Origin: Utricularia gibba
Lineage: Eukaryota > Streptophyta > Magnoliopsida > Lamiales > Lentibulariaceae
Reading direction: 5' to 3'
Assembly: GCA_002189035.1 (NCBI GenBank)
Contig: CM007991.1
Location: 4,712,001 to 4,776,000, forward strand
Length of the DNA stretch: 64,000 nt
In this document: one piece after another, positions 54,263 through 64,000 of the stretch
How positions within the stretch are numbered: position 1 is the first letter of the stretch
Layout of the letters: the number at the start of each line of letters is the position of its first letter
Translations under genes and position numbers: made by a program
The notes under the pieces: generated by a model
Told to the model about the DNA's origin: nothing
Seen by the model: the letters and a program-made list of their open reading frames with translations, nothing else
Databases searched by the model: none

Positions 54263-54778
54263 TGTTACGGGTAAAATCGGTATCCGTTGGGAGGCCGATT
54301 TAAGGTGATAGGTGCGAACGAGAATGTCACACTTAGTCGCGTTTTTCACAGTTGATTCGATTGAAGTAAAAGTGAGCGAAGATTTTTACGTGGAAACCGC
54401 CGAAAAGCGGAAAAACCACGGAGGTACCAGAGCTCAGCGGGAAAGATTTCCACTAGATGGAGATGGTGAAGAGGGGAATACTAGTTTTCCCCCAATCCTA
54501 TTTTTGTCATAATTCCTTCTATTTATAGAAGGGCTCAATCTGACCGAATCCTAACATCTGCAAATGTCGGTTGCTTTCTGCATCTACTATACGATTTCGC
54601 TTTTTAGATATCGCCCGCCTGTTATGCCGTAATTTGGCCGCTTTTCAGACTGCGTCATATGGCCACACCTGTCAGATTTCTGACACATATCGGTCTGTCG
54701 GTTGGCATTATCCCCTCAGAATCCCTTTTTGCAGATTTTCAGAATCCGATTAACCTTTGCCGACTTTATCCCCCATCA
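54263..54778 (+). repeat. Solo LTR with perfect target duplication
   Basis: 516 bases from TGTTACGGGTAAAATCGG to TATCCCCCATCA, flanked by GATAC (54258-54262 and 54779-54783). GC-rich for this window. A two-part hairpin lies at 54389-54420 and a TATA-like TATTTATAG near 54521. Termini TG..CA. The family is different from the other LTRs here; superfamily not assigned because no internal part is present. Confidence 0.93.
54389..54420. repeat. Hairpin inside solo LTR
   Basis: Nested complementary words: CGTGG (54389) with CCACG (54416-54420), and inside them CCGC with GCGG around CGAAAA. The context is acgtggaaacc to aaaaaccacgg, a motif I have seen in several plant LTRs. Possible RNA stem or protein site. 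Confidence 0.7.
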
Positions 54779-54783
54779 GATAC

Positions 54784-55846
54784 ATTTCAATATATGAGGA
54801 GCTGCATGGCATGATTATCTAATAGTTCAAGTACAATTGATATAGTTGAAGCCTAAGAAAAATATGGTTTTTGGGAATGAAATGTGTGGCGTCAGATTAT
54901 AGAGTTTATCATTTTTTTTTTAAAATTTCTTCTATAAGAGTGTGAAATATTACCTTTTGACTTATCAGAAGCTGAAGAAGAATTAGTAGCAATTTATCAA
55001 ACATAAATATTTTGGGATCAAACGAATGGTTTATTTTAAGTTGCTTTCATATATTTTTGTGGGAAAGATTGACCCAGAAGGGATGGCTAGATCAAGGGGA
55101 ATGGAATGAGACTAGATAATGAACATGAGGAGTTGCTGGACAAGTACCCCCATGGAAGTGGGATCTCCCTCATTTTATAGTAGACGCCAAAGGAATCTAA
55201 TGAGTCCCGATAAAATTTTCCAGACAGCTTAAGAGCTTTATTGCATCAAGGAAATATGGAGTTGTCACGAGGAGATGACAATTATTTTTCCGACTACTCT
55301 CTGGAAAAAGCCAGATGTAACAGTTAATTGAAATGGAAAATACCACTCCATGTCAAACTAGGATACAAGTATATAATTGAGGAAAGAGACAAAAGAAAAA
55401 ACTTCTGATCATTTTTTGAGAAAACAAGTAATAAAAAAGAAATAGGAGAAAGTTATGAGCAACTCCATTAGAAATTTCAAATTTTCTTCATAGTGTATTA
55501 TACCCAAAGAAGTTATCATTTATTTTTATTTAGTGAAAAGCCCATTTTTTGGTTTTCAGGGTTAATATATCGTTATGTCATTTTGTCTGCTTTCCAACAT
55601 TTTTGGCACACTTACTTTTATAAAAACTCACCTGAAACCCAGAAAAATATTTTAGTAACCTGGAATATATATATAACTACTAATTTCCTCATTATTTGTA
55701 ACAATTCATTACTTAGGACATTAGAATTTTTCTATTCCATATATATTCATTGTCGAAATTTTTCACATAAATAAAAGAAGTGAAGCCTTCGGAATACTAA
55801 TCGGCATTTGTACATTAGCAAAAACATATTTGTTCTTGCTTAGTTC
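54784..55846. other. Spacer, no gene recognised
   Basis: No supported gene. The open frame 55493-55774 is low complexity and hydrophobic with no family likeness. Confidence 0.45.
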
Positions 55847-55992
55847 GATTGTAACAAAATGGACTTCACCAAAGTTGAGAATGCACCAACTAATTTAAGA
55901 GGATGTTCTACATGAGTTTGATTATAACAGGATAGACTTGACCAATGTTGAGAATGCACCAACTAATTTAATAGGACGTTCCACATGTTTTT
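55847..55992. repeat. 73-bp tandem duplication
   Basis: Two adjacent copies starting gattgtaac (55847) and gattataac (55920), sharing gagaatgcaccaactaattt. Several base differences, so not recent. Confidence 0.85.
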
Positions 55993-56015
55993 TGGGTTAC
56001 TTCTCCTTTTTCAAC

Positions 56016-57404
56016 TGATGACACACATTTTTCCTGAGTTTTATAATACAAAATAGTTATATTTTATTGTGGTTTAGGTTAAATAAATGAGGTTTTTTTT
56101 ATGTTTATGTGTGTTTAAGTTAATTTTGTGTCTTTATGTTAAAAAGTAACTAAATCCTTTGATTTAGTCCACCACCTTTGTTACTAATGTTTGACTAAGT
56201 TCAGCAGGGAGATCAACAGAAAATCAGACTTACAAACGTGTGGAACAAGTGAAAAAGGGTGCATTATTCGAAGAGAGACAAAGAGCATTGTTCTGCCGCC
56301 ACCTGCAGTCTGCAAGTTCAGGCCGGGAACAGTGCTGGTTCAGGAATAGTGCAATGGGGTGAAGGAGAGGAGATATTCTTTTCAAAAAGGGGTGAGCGGG
56401 AAGAGCGGAGAGGGGTGCGAGGAACATAGAACGCAAAGGGGGGTTTCTTCCCAAACGCGAAAAAAAACATCAACCAAAAGAGGGGAAGAAGGCCTTCATC
56501 GTCAAGAGCAGCACTAGAGCCCAGTCCGGTGCTACTATTCCGGTCCGTGAACAGTAGCAACCGGACAACAAAACAATCTTTATTTCCTTTCTGTTTTCTG
56601 AATGCTTCGAGTTTTTGTACCTGACTTGCTTACAATGTTTCTGTCATTTTTGCCATATTATCTGAATGAAATCATGTTTTATTTTCTATGTATGAGTAGC
56701 TAAAGCCTTAGGGATTTCTTAAGGTTAAGTATGGCGGTATGTGCTTAGGGTTAATAATGAAATTTATGTTTCTTCCTTAACTCTGGTTTCTATCAATCCA
56801 TGGGTAGACCTAAGGAGGGGAACAAGTAGTTTGACAACTAAGATGCTTGGTTTAGAGGTAGACCAACGAATTAAGATAGGAGTAGTAGGTGCTAGTCCAG
56901 GGTAGAACCAGTAGAACTAGGTACACCTAGTTCTATATGCTTTGCATGCGGGTAGACCTAATTGCAATGTTGGTTATGATATTAGGGACTAACTTAACCG
57001 AAAATATAATGAATAACTTTAATAGACTTAGGTTATTTGAAATTATGAGTGTAGGAACATGGTAAATTAAATTAGGCACCTAAGCATAACACCACCGGCA
57101 GATCCTTAAGGCATCTTCGTCTTATTATGAGTTAGAACCAGTACTTATTACCTTTCGTATTGAAACCTGATTCTGTTTACTGAACTTACTTGCCACTGTT
57201 AGTCCAAGCTGAGACTAAGATCTATTGTTATTCTGAATCATGCATTTACTAAAACACTTAGCAAGCACAAGCTCTTCATGATCGACCCCGATAACCACTA
57301 TACAAGTTTTCTAAATTTTTATTTTGTGTGGATTAGAGATTATAAATTTATTTGATACGGATTTCTATTTTTATTGCAACGATATAAGAAATTTCTGTTT
57401 ATCA
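56016..57404 (+). repeat. Solo Athila-like LTR with perfect target duplication
   Basis: 1389 bases from TGATGACACACAT to TTCTGTTTATCA, flanked by TCAAC (56011-56015 and 57405-57409). Related to the LTRs at 10776-11766 and 49685-51197 in the opposite orientation. No primer site follows. The overlapping open frames at 56230-56560 lie inside it and are not genes. Confidence 0.93.
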
Positions 57405-57409
57405 TCAAC

Positions 57410-59873
57410 CATGAGAAAGTGCAAGTGTTATCATAATAATACATCCTTCTTCTTTTTCCTCTTTTTAAAATTTTCTTTCTTCCTCTCCCTTGGAATGCAA
57501 TTGACACATTCACCCTTCTGATTTTGACTTCTTGCTGGAAATAATACATGAATTTATGTTTATGTCCATAACTTTCTCAATTCACTTAAGAAAATCAGAG
57601 CACTGGCGCAAGAAATTCGCATCCGGATTCCCAAATCATGACATTGATGATCCTCTTATTTTGGGTCTTTTGAGACTGATCATGTTTATAGTAAGTCATT
57701 CCAAAATTGCTCATGTGCTCAAATGGTTTTGACATATAACTCTCTGGAGTTCCTTCTCTCCCACGTCACATGTTCTTCTTGTATTCTCTTTCGTATTTCA
57801 GCTTCTCGATAGGACCTATACTTTTAATTTTATCCCTGTCCAAGAAATGTTATCATGACATGTTTAAATTGCATAGTCTAGCACTTAATGGGCTTGGCCG
57901 ATGCAGATATGGCACAACGTAGGTTCACTTTCGAATCAGATTAATGTGAAATTGAGTTATTTCAAGTTTTGCATGTGTAGGTGATCAAACAAGTCAAGTA
58001 GCAATTCCTCATAGTTACTCTACTCAACTTCCTAGAGTATATGCGCAACCACATCGTGTCATTCCTTCTTCATAATAAGTAGTACTAGTGTTTTCATAGG
58101 CGAGTTACGGAGAGTTGTAAATCCTTTCTCTAGTAGATTTTCTAGTTGTAGCCTACGCTCCTTCTCCTCAGCAGGTGCCATCTAGTACAATATCTTGGTG
58201 ATAGGTTTCTCGATCTTGCATATGTCCAAGGAATTCTCCAAGAAGCATATTAGTAAATTTCCACATATGTGCTTCCACCCTTATCCATCATGTTACTACC
58301 TAAGTAGCTGTGTTTCATCAAGTGGAATATAATATGTTCATCGGTCCTTTTCTCCACCCTTTATACACTCCCTTGTTCTCACTATGTACTCTCATAATAC
58401 CCACTTGGTATCTCATATGTCTATTGGACTGAGTTTCATCAAGTTTGTATCCCTCAATGATGTCTTCTATAGCTTCTTAGCCTTTCACTACCCAAGATAT
58501 AATCCACACACTAGGTGTAGCTCATCTCCTACACTCCCTATATTGGTGTGATAGTGCTTGTGTCATCATGCATATCCATGTCTGTGAGGTTGAATATTCT
58601 TGCTTCATACGCTCTATAGGTTTCCATGTTGCATCGCTTCCTATATTCATTTTCAACTTCTTTGGTTTCAAGCATTGTCATGCAATATGCCTTATCTGCT
58701 ATATCTGAAGACACTCTTCTCAGGGCGAAGCAACGCTCCCCACATGCCTCGTACATCTTGTTGACAAGGGGAAATGCGTATAGAGCTTGCACCCCCCCTC
58801 ATCATGGGTTTTTCCTTCCAAATTGCTGACTAGAGTCTTATTTAGCCTCAAGTTACTTGTTGTCCGCATCTACCACTTCTCCACTTCGTTACGTGTCTTG
58901 TCGTGATATGTGATGTGTATACTCAATCCATCTTCAATAACGAATAATGTGTCTGCTACCACTCGCCAACTAAGACCAATTAGGTCTCCTTGTTTATGCC
59001 TACTCTCCATCTTTCTCTTGTAGCGACCATGACAATCAAGAATAATTATTCTATAAATCCCATACTGCTGAAGTTTCAGCTAAGCACATTGTTCCTATGT
59101 ATGCTTATGTGATCATTCTCTCAACATCCTTTGAGTTATCTTCACATCTTGTTGCACTAGTTCTTGACCTAGTTCTTATAATGTAAAATCTCCTAGAAGA
59201 ATTCCCCTCAACTATACAATATTATTGACTTTAAGTTTTAGAATTCTAGACATTGCCAAGTTACTTGTCAAAATACATGAGCTATTAAAGGCATTAATCA
59301 TATACATATACTTACACTTGTTTATTTGCAAAATACCATAATTTTGAATCTTATAACAAATTCACATTAAATTACATTTTGATAACTTTGATAAATGATG
59401 ACACATTTTGTTGGCATTTGAATTCATGAAATTAGTTTCTTTTATTATGAAATTGGATGTTCCTAGCATAAATTCCAATTTTTTATAATTTTAATAGTAT
59501 TATTAATTTTATGCTCTAAAGTGGATTAAATCAATGATTTAGTTCACCTGATTCGTCAATGACATTTTTTTTGAAGTTTTAGAAGCAGATTTTCTAATAC
59601 AAACTCTCACAAGCATTGCACGTGCTAAGTTCACGTATTCTAACATAGTTCACTTTAATTGTAATGAAAACACTAATCGTTGTGTTAAGTTTTTGGATGA
59701 GAGAATAATCTCTATTAACAAAAAGGTTCAGAAAGGACTAGTTCCAACATATGTGTAAAGAATATGCTTTACATTTCTTGTTTTAATGTTAATGTAGTCC
59801 CAACATAAGAGATAATATTATTCCTTTCATTAGTTTAGCGTTTGTATTCTAAACGGCTCATCTTCTCGCATGA
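57410..59873. other. Spacer, no gene recognised
   Basis: About 2.5 kb. The minus-strand open frame 58538-58792 and the readings around 58860-59060 look less random than average (for example KQGDLIGLSW and VVADTLFVIEDGLS) but contain frameshifts and I do not recognise a family. No LTR or transposase signature. Confidence 0.4.
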
Positions 59874-60530
59874 TGATTGGGAAGGCCATCCTTCACATGC
59901 TTACCTAAATCATTTAACCAAATCACTTCCTTTTATTAAAAGCATGGCAGATAAAATGTGTTTTGACATATCCTCAACTAAAAAGGAAAAAAGTTGCATT
60001 TCTGAGACATTATGATTGCACGCCTATATTTGATACATTGCATATACACGCTTGAGGACCCCCTACAAAACCTGTGGTTTAAGTAGCTACATGTTCTTTC
60101 TTTCCATAGTAAATGATGACTCAAGAGTTACCTGGGTGTATCTCATGAGAATAAAAAATGAGGCATTTCATATATTAAAATCATTTGTTCATTTTGTTTG
60201 AAAAAAATTTCTGTAGATATTAAGACCATTAGGTTGTATCAGGCAAAAGAATCCTTCTCCTTCAATTTCAATATCTATTGAATGTAGCTTAGGCACTACT
60301 ATTCCAGCTCATCTATTTAGAGAATTTTGGGGTATGCCATGTTGATAAATGTTCATCTTATAGATAGAACTACTATGAAACGACTCAGATTTTGCACACT
60401 CTGTGAGAGCTAATTGGTTCTAAATCATTAACAACTAAGGTTATTTGGTTGGCTATCCTTGCCCAACTCTCAAAAGGAATGGCTCCAAACCATGGAAGTC
60501 TATGTAATACCCACAAGGTATTAAAGGGGA
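59874..60530 (+). pseudogene. Copia D integrase remnants
   Basis: Plus-strand copia relic. RLGHPSHMLT is the end of the GAG-pre-integrase domain; KSCISETL and YKTCGLSSYMFFLSIVNDDS follow, then RVTWVYLMRIKNEAFHILKS, typical of copia integrase cores, and after a gap FREFWGYAML and NVHLIDRTTMKRLRF of the integrase C-terminal region. Multiple stops and frameshifts. The family differs from copia 1 and 2. Confidence 0.78.
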
Positions 60531-62029
60531 TATCAAATTTCATGAAGGAATTTTTCCATTTGCTTGAATTTTTTTAAAACACATTAACTTTCTAATACAT
60601 CTTGAGGAAGTGTTGCAAGAAGAAGACCAAGAACACATAGACCCTTTCTCCAACTAGGTTCGATCACACTCTATCACTTGATCACGTAAGGGAAATGTTT
60701 CACCAATTAGCACAATGAGTCCACCAATCTCATTAAAATCCACAGTAGAAGTAAGTGTAGAGAATATAGAAGAGAGTTTGACGACCACTAGATTATCTTT
60801 ACCTATATGAGCACAATCTCACAAATCGTAAGATGGAGAAAGCTTAACAACCTATTGTGCCATTATTGGTACTCAAATTCTAGGCAAGGGACATCATCGC
60901 ATCACTCAGAATTTTTCAAAGACCCAATAGCCGAAAACATATCATGAGGCCACAATATATTTAGAATGAATGGCAACAATGCAATCAGAATTATATGCTT
61001 TAGAGTTGAATGAAACTTGGGGAATTACCTTTGTATGGGAGCAAACAAAACTGATTGAATGCAAATGAGTGTTCAAGATTATAGAGAGACTTAAGATGAA
61101 TGCTAAGGGATTATAGAGAGGCATAAGGTGAGGTTAGTCACAAAAGGGTATTGTCAAGTACATTGTTTTGATTACAATGAGAATTGTTTTCCTAATAGTA
61201 AAACATATCACTATGAGATTGTTCTTTACTCTAGCCTATGTCAACTCTGGTTTCTTAGACAAATCCATGTACACAATGCTTTGTGGTTGCTTAGATGAGA
61301 AGATTTACATGTAGTTACCACTGAGATATCAATTTGGCTTGTGTTCTAAGACAGTGATATATGCACTCCAATAGGCATCCAGATAATGGAATAAGAGTAC
61401 TTCAAGTTTCTTGATGAAGTATGGGTTCGAACAATCCCAAGCAGATTATTTCTTATTCAAATGCACTCAAATGAGGGTAATTAAATTGCTTTACTTATTT
61501 ATGTAGATAATATAGTTGTAGGCCATAATTCAGATGCAAGAATTGATGAACAATTCATATATGTTGGTTCAAAGTTCAGCATTTGTGTTCATGGAGAATC
61601 CAAGTATTTTTGAGGAGATGAAGTGGCATGAAAAGAAAAAGGAATAAACTTGTGTCAAAGAAAATATATACTAGATTTTCTCTAAGACTATACTTTACCT
61701 GCTACAAAATCAGTGCATACTCTACTTACTATAGAATACAAAGTGGATGATGAAGCCTCCCCTCTACTTGAAGATGTCACAAAGATCAAAGGTTAGTTGA
61801 TAAGCTAATTTATTCTACCTTCATTAGACCAGATATTGTTGACCTATGTGGACAAATCAAGAGAGCTACATTCACAATGTGCAATGAGACTTTTGTTGTA
61901 TCTCAAATGGAGCAAGAGGGAACATCTCTTCTTTCAAGCCAACTCTAGAACTTAATTAAGGGCCTACTACGATAGTGATTTGGTGTATCAACATTAAAAG
62001 ATCAATTTCTAGGTTTTGCATATCCATAG
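60531..62029 (+). pseudogene. Copia D linker and RT, interrupted
   Basis: RT is readable in shifting frames from about 60960: ELYALELNETWGITF, DEKIYM and PLRYQFGL, then SSFLMKYGFEQSQADYFLFK, and the catalytic box reads YVDNIVVG, with Asn for the second Asp (G to A). It continues with INLCQRKYILDFL-like words, YKVDDEASPLLEDVTKIK, FIRPDIVDLCGQIKRAT and RNase H start DLVYQH. Interrupted by a hAT relic at 62030. Inactive. Confidence 0.8.
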
Positions 62030-62765
62030 CCCCACCTATATCGAAAAAAATAATGTATTGTAAATTTTTAAGATTTAAAATTATAATGTCTAAATTTCAA
62101 TCCCCTCTTAATGTTAAATTAATAAATATGAACTGGTAAAAAAAAATAAGTATGCCCAATGTGAGAACCCTCATATTGATGTTCCAAAAATGAATGTCAT
62201 TTATATTTTATGTGAAGTAATCTTATATTCAATGAAAAAGTTATGAATCTATTAGTTATTATAATGATATTGATTTCCAAAAATTGTTTTAAATTATTTC
62301 ATCCAATTCAAATATACCTAGTTGTATAGAAATATTATTCAGAAGATTGCATTGGTCAAGATATTTTTGAATTGAAAGTTTTAAGACATTTTATTGTAAA
62401 CATTCCTCGTAATCTAGAAATAAAAAAGATTACTAATTGAATTATATCATTACATAACAAAGAGTGCTAAAAATATGACTTATTATTTGATTGATAGACT
62501 TCTGTGCTTGCCAATGTTCTTCCAACTTCTATAAGTAGTATTGCACATGCATTTTCAACTTTGAAGATTATCAACACAAGATTACATAGTAAAATGAGAA
62601 ATGACTTTATAACATATAATTTATTGATTTACATTGAACGTAAAATTAGATAAAAAAATATAGTTATGATGATGTTATTCATGAATTTCAGAATACGAAG
62701 AAACATGGATTGAATTTATAAAATGTAAATATTTAATATATATAATTGTCCAGTCCAATTTGCCC
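62030..62765 (+). mobile_element. hAT-type DNA transposon relic inside copia D
   Basis: About 736 bases inserted in the copia RNase H sequence: the D2 copy at 37200 runs through the same point (ttttgcatttacataagaag) without interruption. Flanks ATCCATAG (62022-62029) and CTGCATAG (62766-62773) form an 8-base duplication with two differences, as expected of hAT. Ends are C-rich (ccccacc and gcccc). It carries the transposase C-terminus described separately. Confidence 0.72.
62505..62650 (+). pseudogene. hAT transposase dimerisation domain relic
   Basis: One frame reads LANVLPTSISSIAHAFSTLK and IINTRLHSKMRNDF, then LLIYIERKI. This follows the C-terminal dimerisation domain of hAT transposases, where a LPxSxxSxERxFSxLKxIKxRLRS pattern is typical. 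The Glu-Arg pair is replaced by Ala-His. Only ~47 residues are kept. Confidence 0.75.
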
Positions 62766-62773
62766 CTGCATAG

Positions 62774-63190
62774 GAAGTAGCCTAATTAGTTGGTGATCAA
62801 AACCACAAAGCATAACAGGAGCTCAAGGGAGGTAAAATATCGAGCACTGTCTACCACATTTTGTAAAGTCACAAGGATATCTAATTTATTAAGAGATTTT
62901 GAACTCAAAAAGAAAGGGAGACACATGCGTATACTGTGATAATAAGTCAATCACCTTATTATTCATGAGAGAAGCACTTGGACATTGATTGATATTATAT
63001 GTAAGAAAAGGAAGAAGAAGGAGCAGTACAAGTAATGTATCAACTCAAGATCAACTAGCAAACATTATGATTGATGGTTTTGGAATAATACAATACTACT
63101 ATTTGCTGAGCAAATTGAGCATGATAAAATGTATTAACTTGAGAAATATTCTTTATGGTGACAACACTGAACAACCAAGTCGGCTGAACT
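62774..63190 (+). pseudogene. Copia D RNase H end
   Basis: RNase H continues after the hAT insert with broken frames (ISW-type words near 62780), a frame around 62920 and the open part 62989-63192: VRKGRRRSSTSNVSTQDQLA, then NIMIDGFGIIQYYYLLSKLS. The STQDQLANIM part is the conserved end of copia RNase H (STxDQLADIxTK). Confidence 0.82.
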
Positions 63191-64000
63191 GATTTTGAGA
63201 GGCCCCTTGAATCTTCTACTAACCAATTTTTTGGTTTAATTCATTTTTTTTCTATAATTTTTTGAATTGATAGTAATTTGCTTGTTAAAACCCAATAAAC
63301 TTATTTAAAACCTTAGATTCAGACTAAAACTTAGATGATTCTATGCAATAAAAAATAAAAAATTATGCCAAAGATTCTTGAGTAAGAATGAAGGACTTGT
63401 CACATATTCCATGAATTATACAAATATGAGAGTAATTTTGTAAGTATACCAAAACTTTCAAAATAATAAATAAAACAGTCTCAATAGTGAATTGATGTTT
63501 TCGAATTTTTCTGGATTTATAAACAAACAACACTAAAATGAAAACAATATTAAATAGAGGCTTTGGATTAAAGTTCCATCATGCAGAACCTTGGTTGTGT
63601 ATATTCATGTGTGAACTTCAAAAAATGACTCATTTGCTCCAGTTATGGAAGTGTTATTGCAGAGGTATATTATTCGATAATTATCATAGCATCATTCCTT
63701 GTTTTGTAACTAGTGTTTACCTTACATTCGATCCTAATCCATACAATTCATGCACCCACATAGAGATTAGGCTAAATATGCATTGATAACAATGTTCAAT
63801 TGATCCCTTCTTCTTAGACACTTGAGACCAATTTGGGATTCCGAATTCTCTTAGAATTTTGTGGTAATTGACAACAGGTTGGTAAATAAATAATACAAAA
63901 AATATAGTATTTAGGTCCATATATACAAGTGTTTAAGCAAGTAAAACAAATTAAATGTGGAACAATATAGTAAAACAATCATATGCAAATGTTTAAGCAA
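63191..64000 (+). repeat. Copia D downstream region, shared with D2
   Basis: Matches 37490-38080 downstream of the D2 remnant over several hundred bases with gaps. Probably 3' non-coding sequence plus LTR of the family, continuing past the window end. LTR borders not determined. No gene of its own. Confidence 0.6.

Noticed and set aside
55493-55774. 93-codon hydrophobic frame
   Set aside because: Low complexity, AT-driven codons, no start context or homologue that I can name.
58538-58792. Minus-strand frame of 84 codons as a gene
   Set aside because: Looks mildly protein-like but neighbouring readings are broken and I do not recognise any family; left inside the spacer entry.

Overview
This window is nuclear DNA of a flowering plant, most likely a dicot, and reads as a heterochromatic transposon graveyard. 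The evidence is plant-type Ty1/copia and Ty3/gypsy LTR retrotransposons (including an Athila-like lineage with a tRNA-Asp primer site), plastid-derived gene scraps, a hAT transposase relic, PPR-like fragments and AT-rich spacers. The species cannot be named from sequence alone. I see no intact host gene.

Layout. 1-5810: a minus-strand Ty3/gypsy element (A) cut by the window start, with its 5' LTR at the right and a solo copia LTR nested in that LTR. 5811-12233: minus-strand wreckage: a copia fragment (C), an Athila-like element (B) joined to it in frame, then another copia fragment (E). 12234-14744: internally deleted copia element 1. 14745-15461: an inverted copy of a nested gypsy/copia/LTR-X junction. 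16043-17083: a degenerate gypsy RNase H. 17084-27797: gypsy element 2 (plus), split by copia element 2 (20757-25132) and by an abutting LTR called X (25133-25804). 27831-31413: Athila-like element 4 with LTR, tRNA-Asp primer site, gag and the start of RT. 31414-33550: an array of ~533-bp tandem repeats. 33551-35768: an inverted RNase H piece and a Tekay/Del-like pol. 35990-36612: solo LTR of the A family. 37149-38110: copia D2 remnant. 40930-43169: a ~2.2-kb fold-back palindrome carrying PPR-like fragments. 43740-51815: scattered plastid-like fragments (rps14, rps12, trnF, rpoC1) with two large solo LTRs among them. 54263-54778 and 56016-57404: further solo LTRs. 59874-63190: degenerate copia D (plus), split by a hAT relic; its downstream homology runs to the window end.

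How it works together: nothing here looks like a living pathway. Three coding stretches remain open and recognisable: gag-protease of element A, RT/RNase H of copia 2 and the integrase core of gypsy 2. All lie in elements broken elsewhere. Five LTRs with a perfect 5-bp target duplication, plus one with a near-perfect one, show strong LTR-LTR recombination. Many stops are explained by C-to-T or G-to-A changes, as expected for old methylated repeats.

Most interesting for follow-up: the PPR-bearing palindrome (possible small-RNA source), the CpG-rich tandem array with a TATA-like box in most monomers, and the inverted duplicate of a nested-LTR junction.
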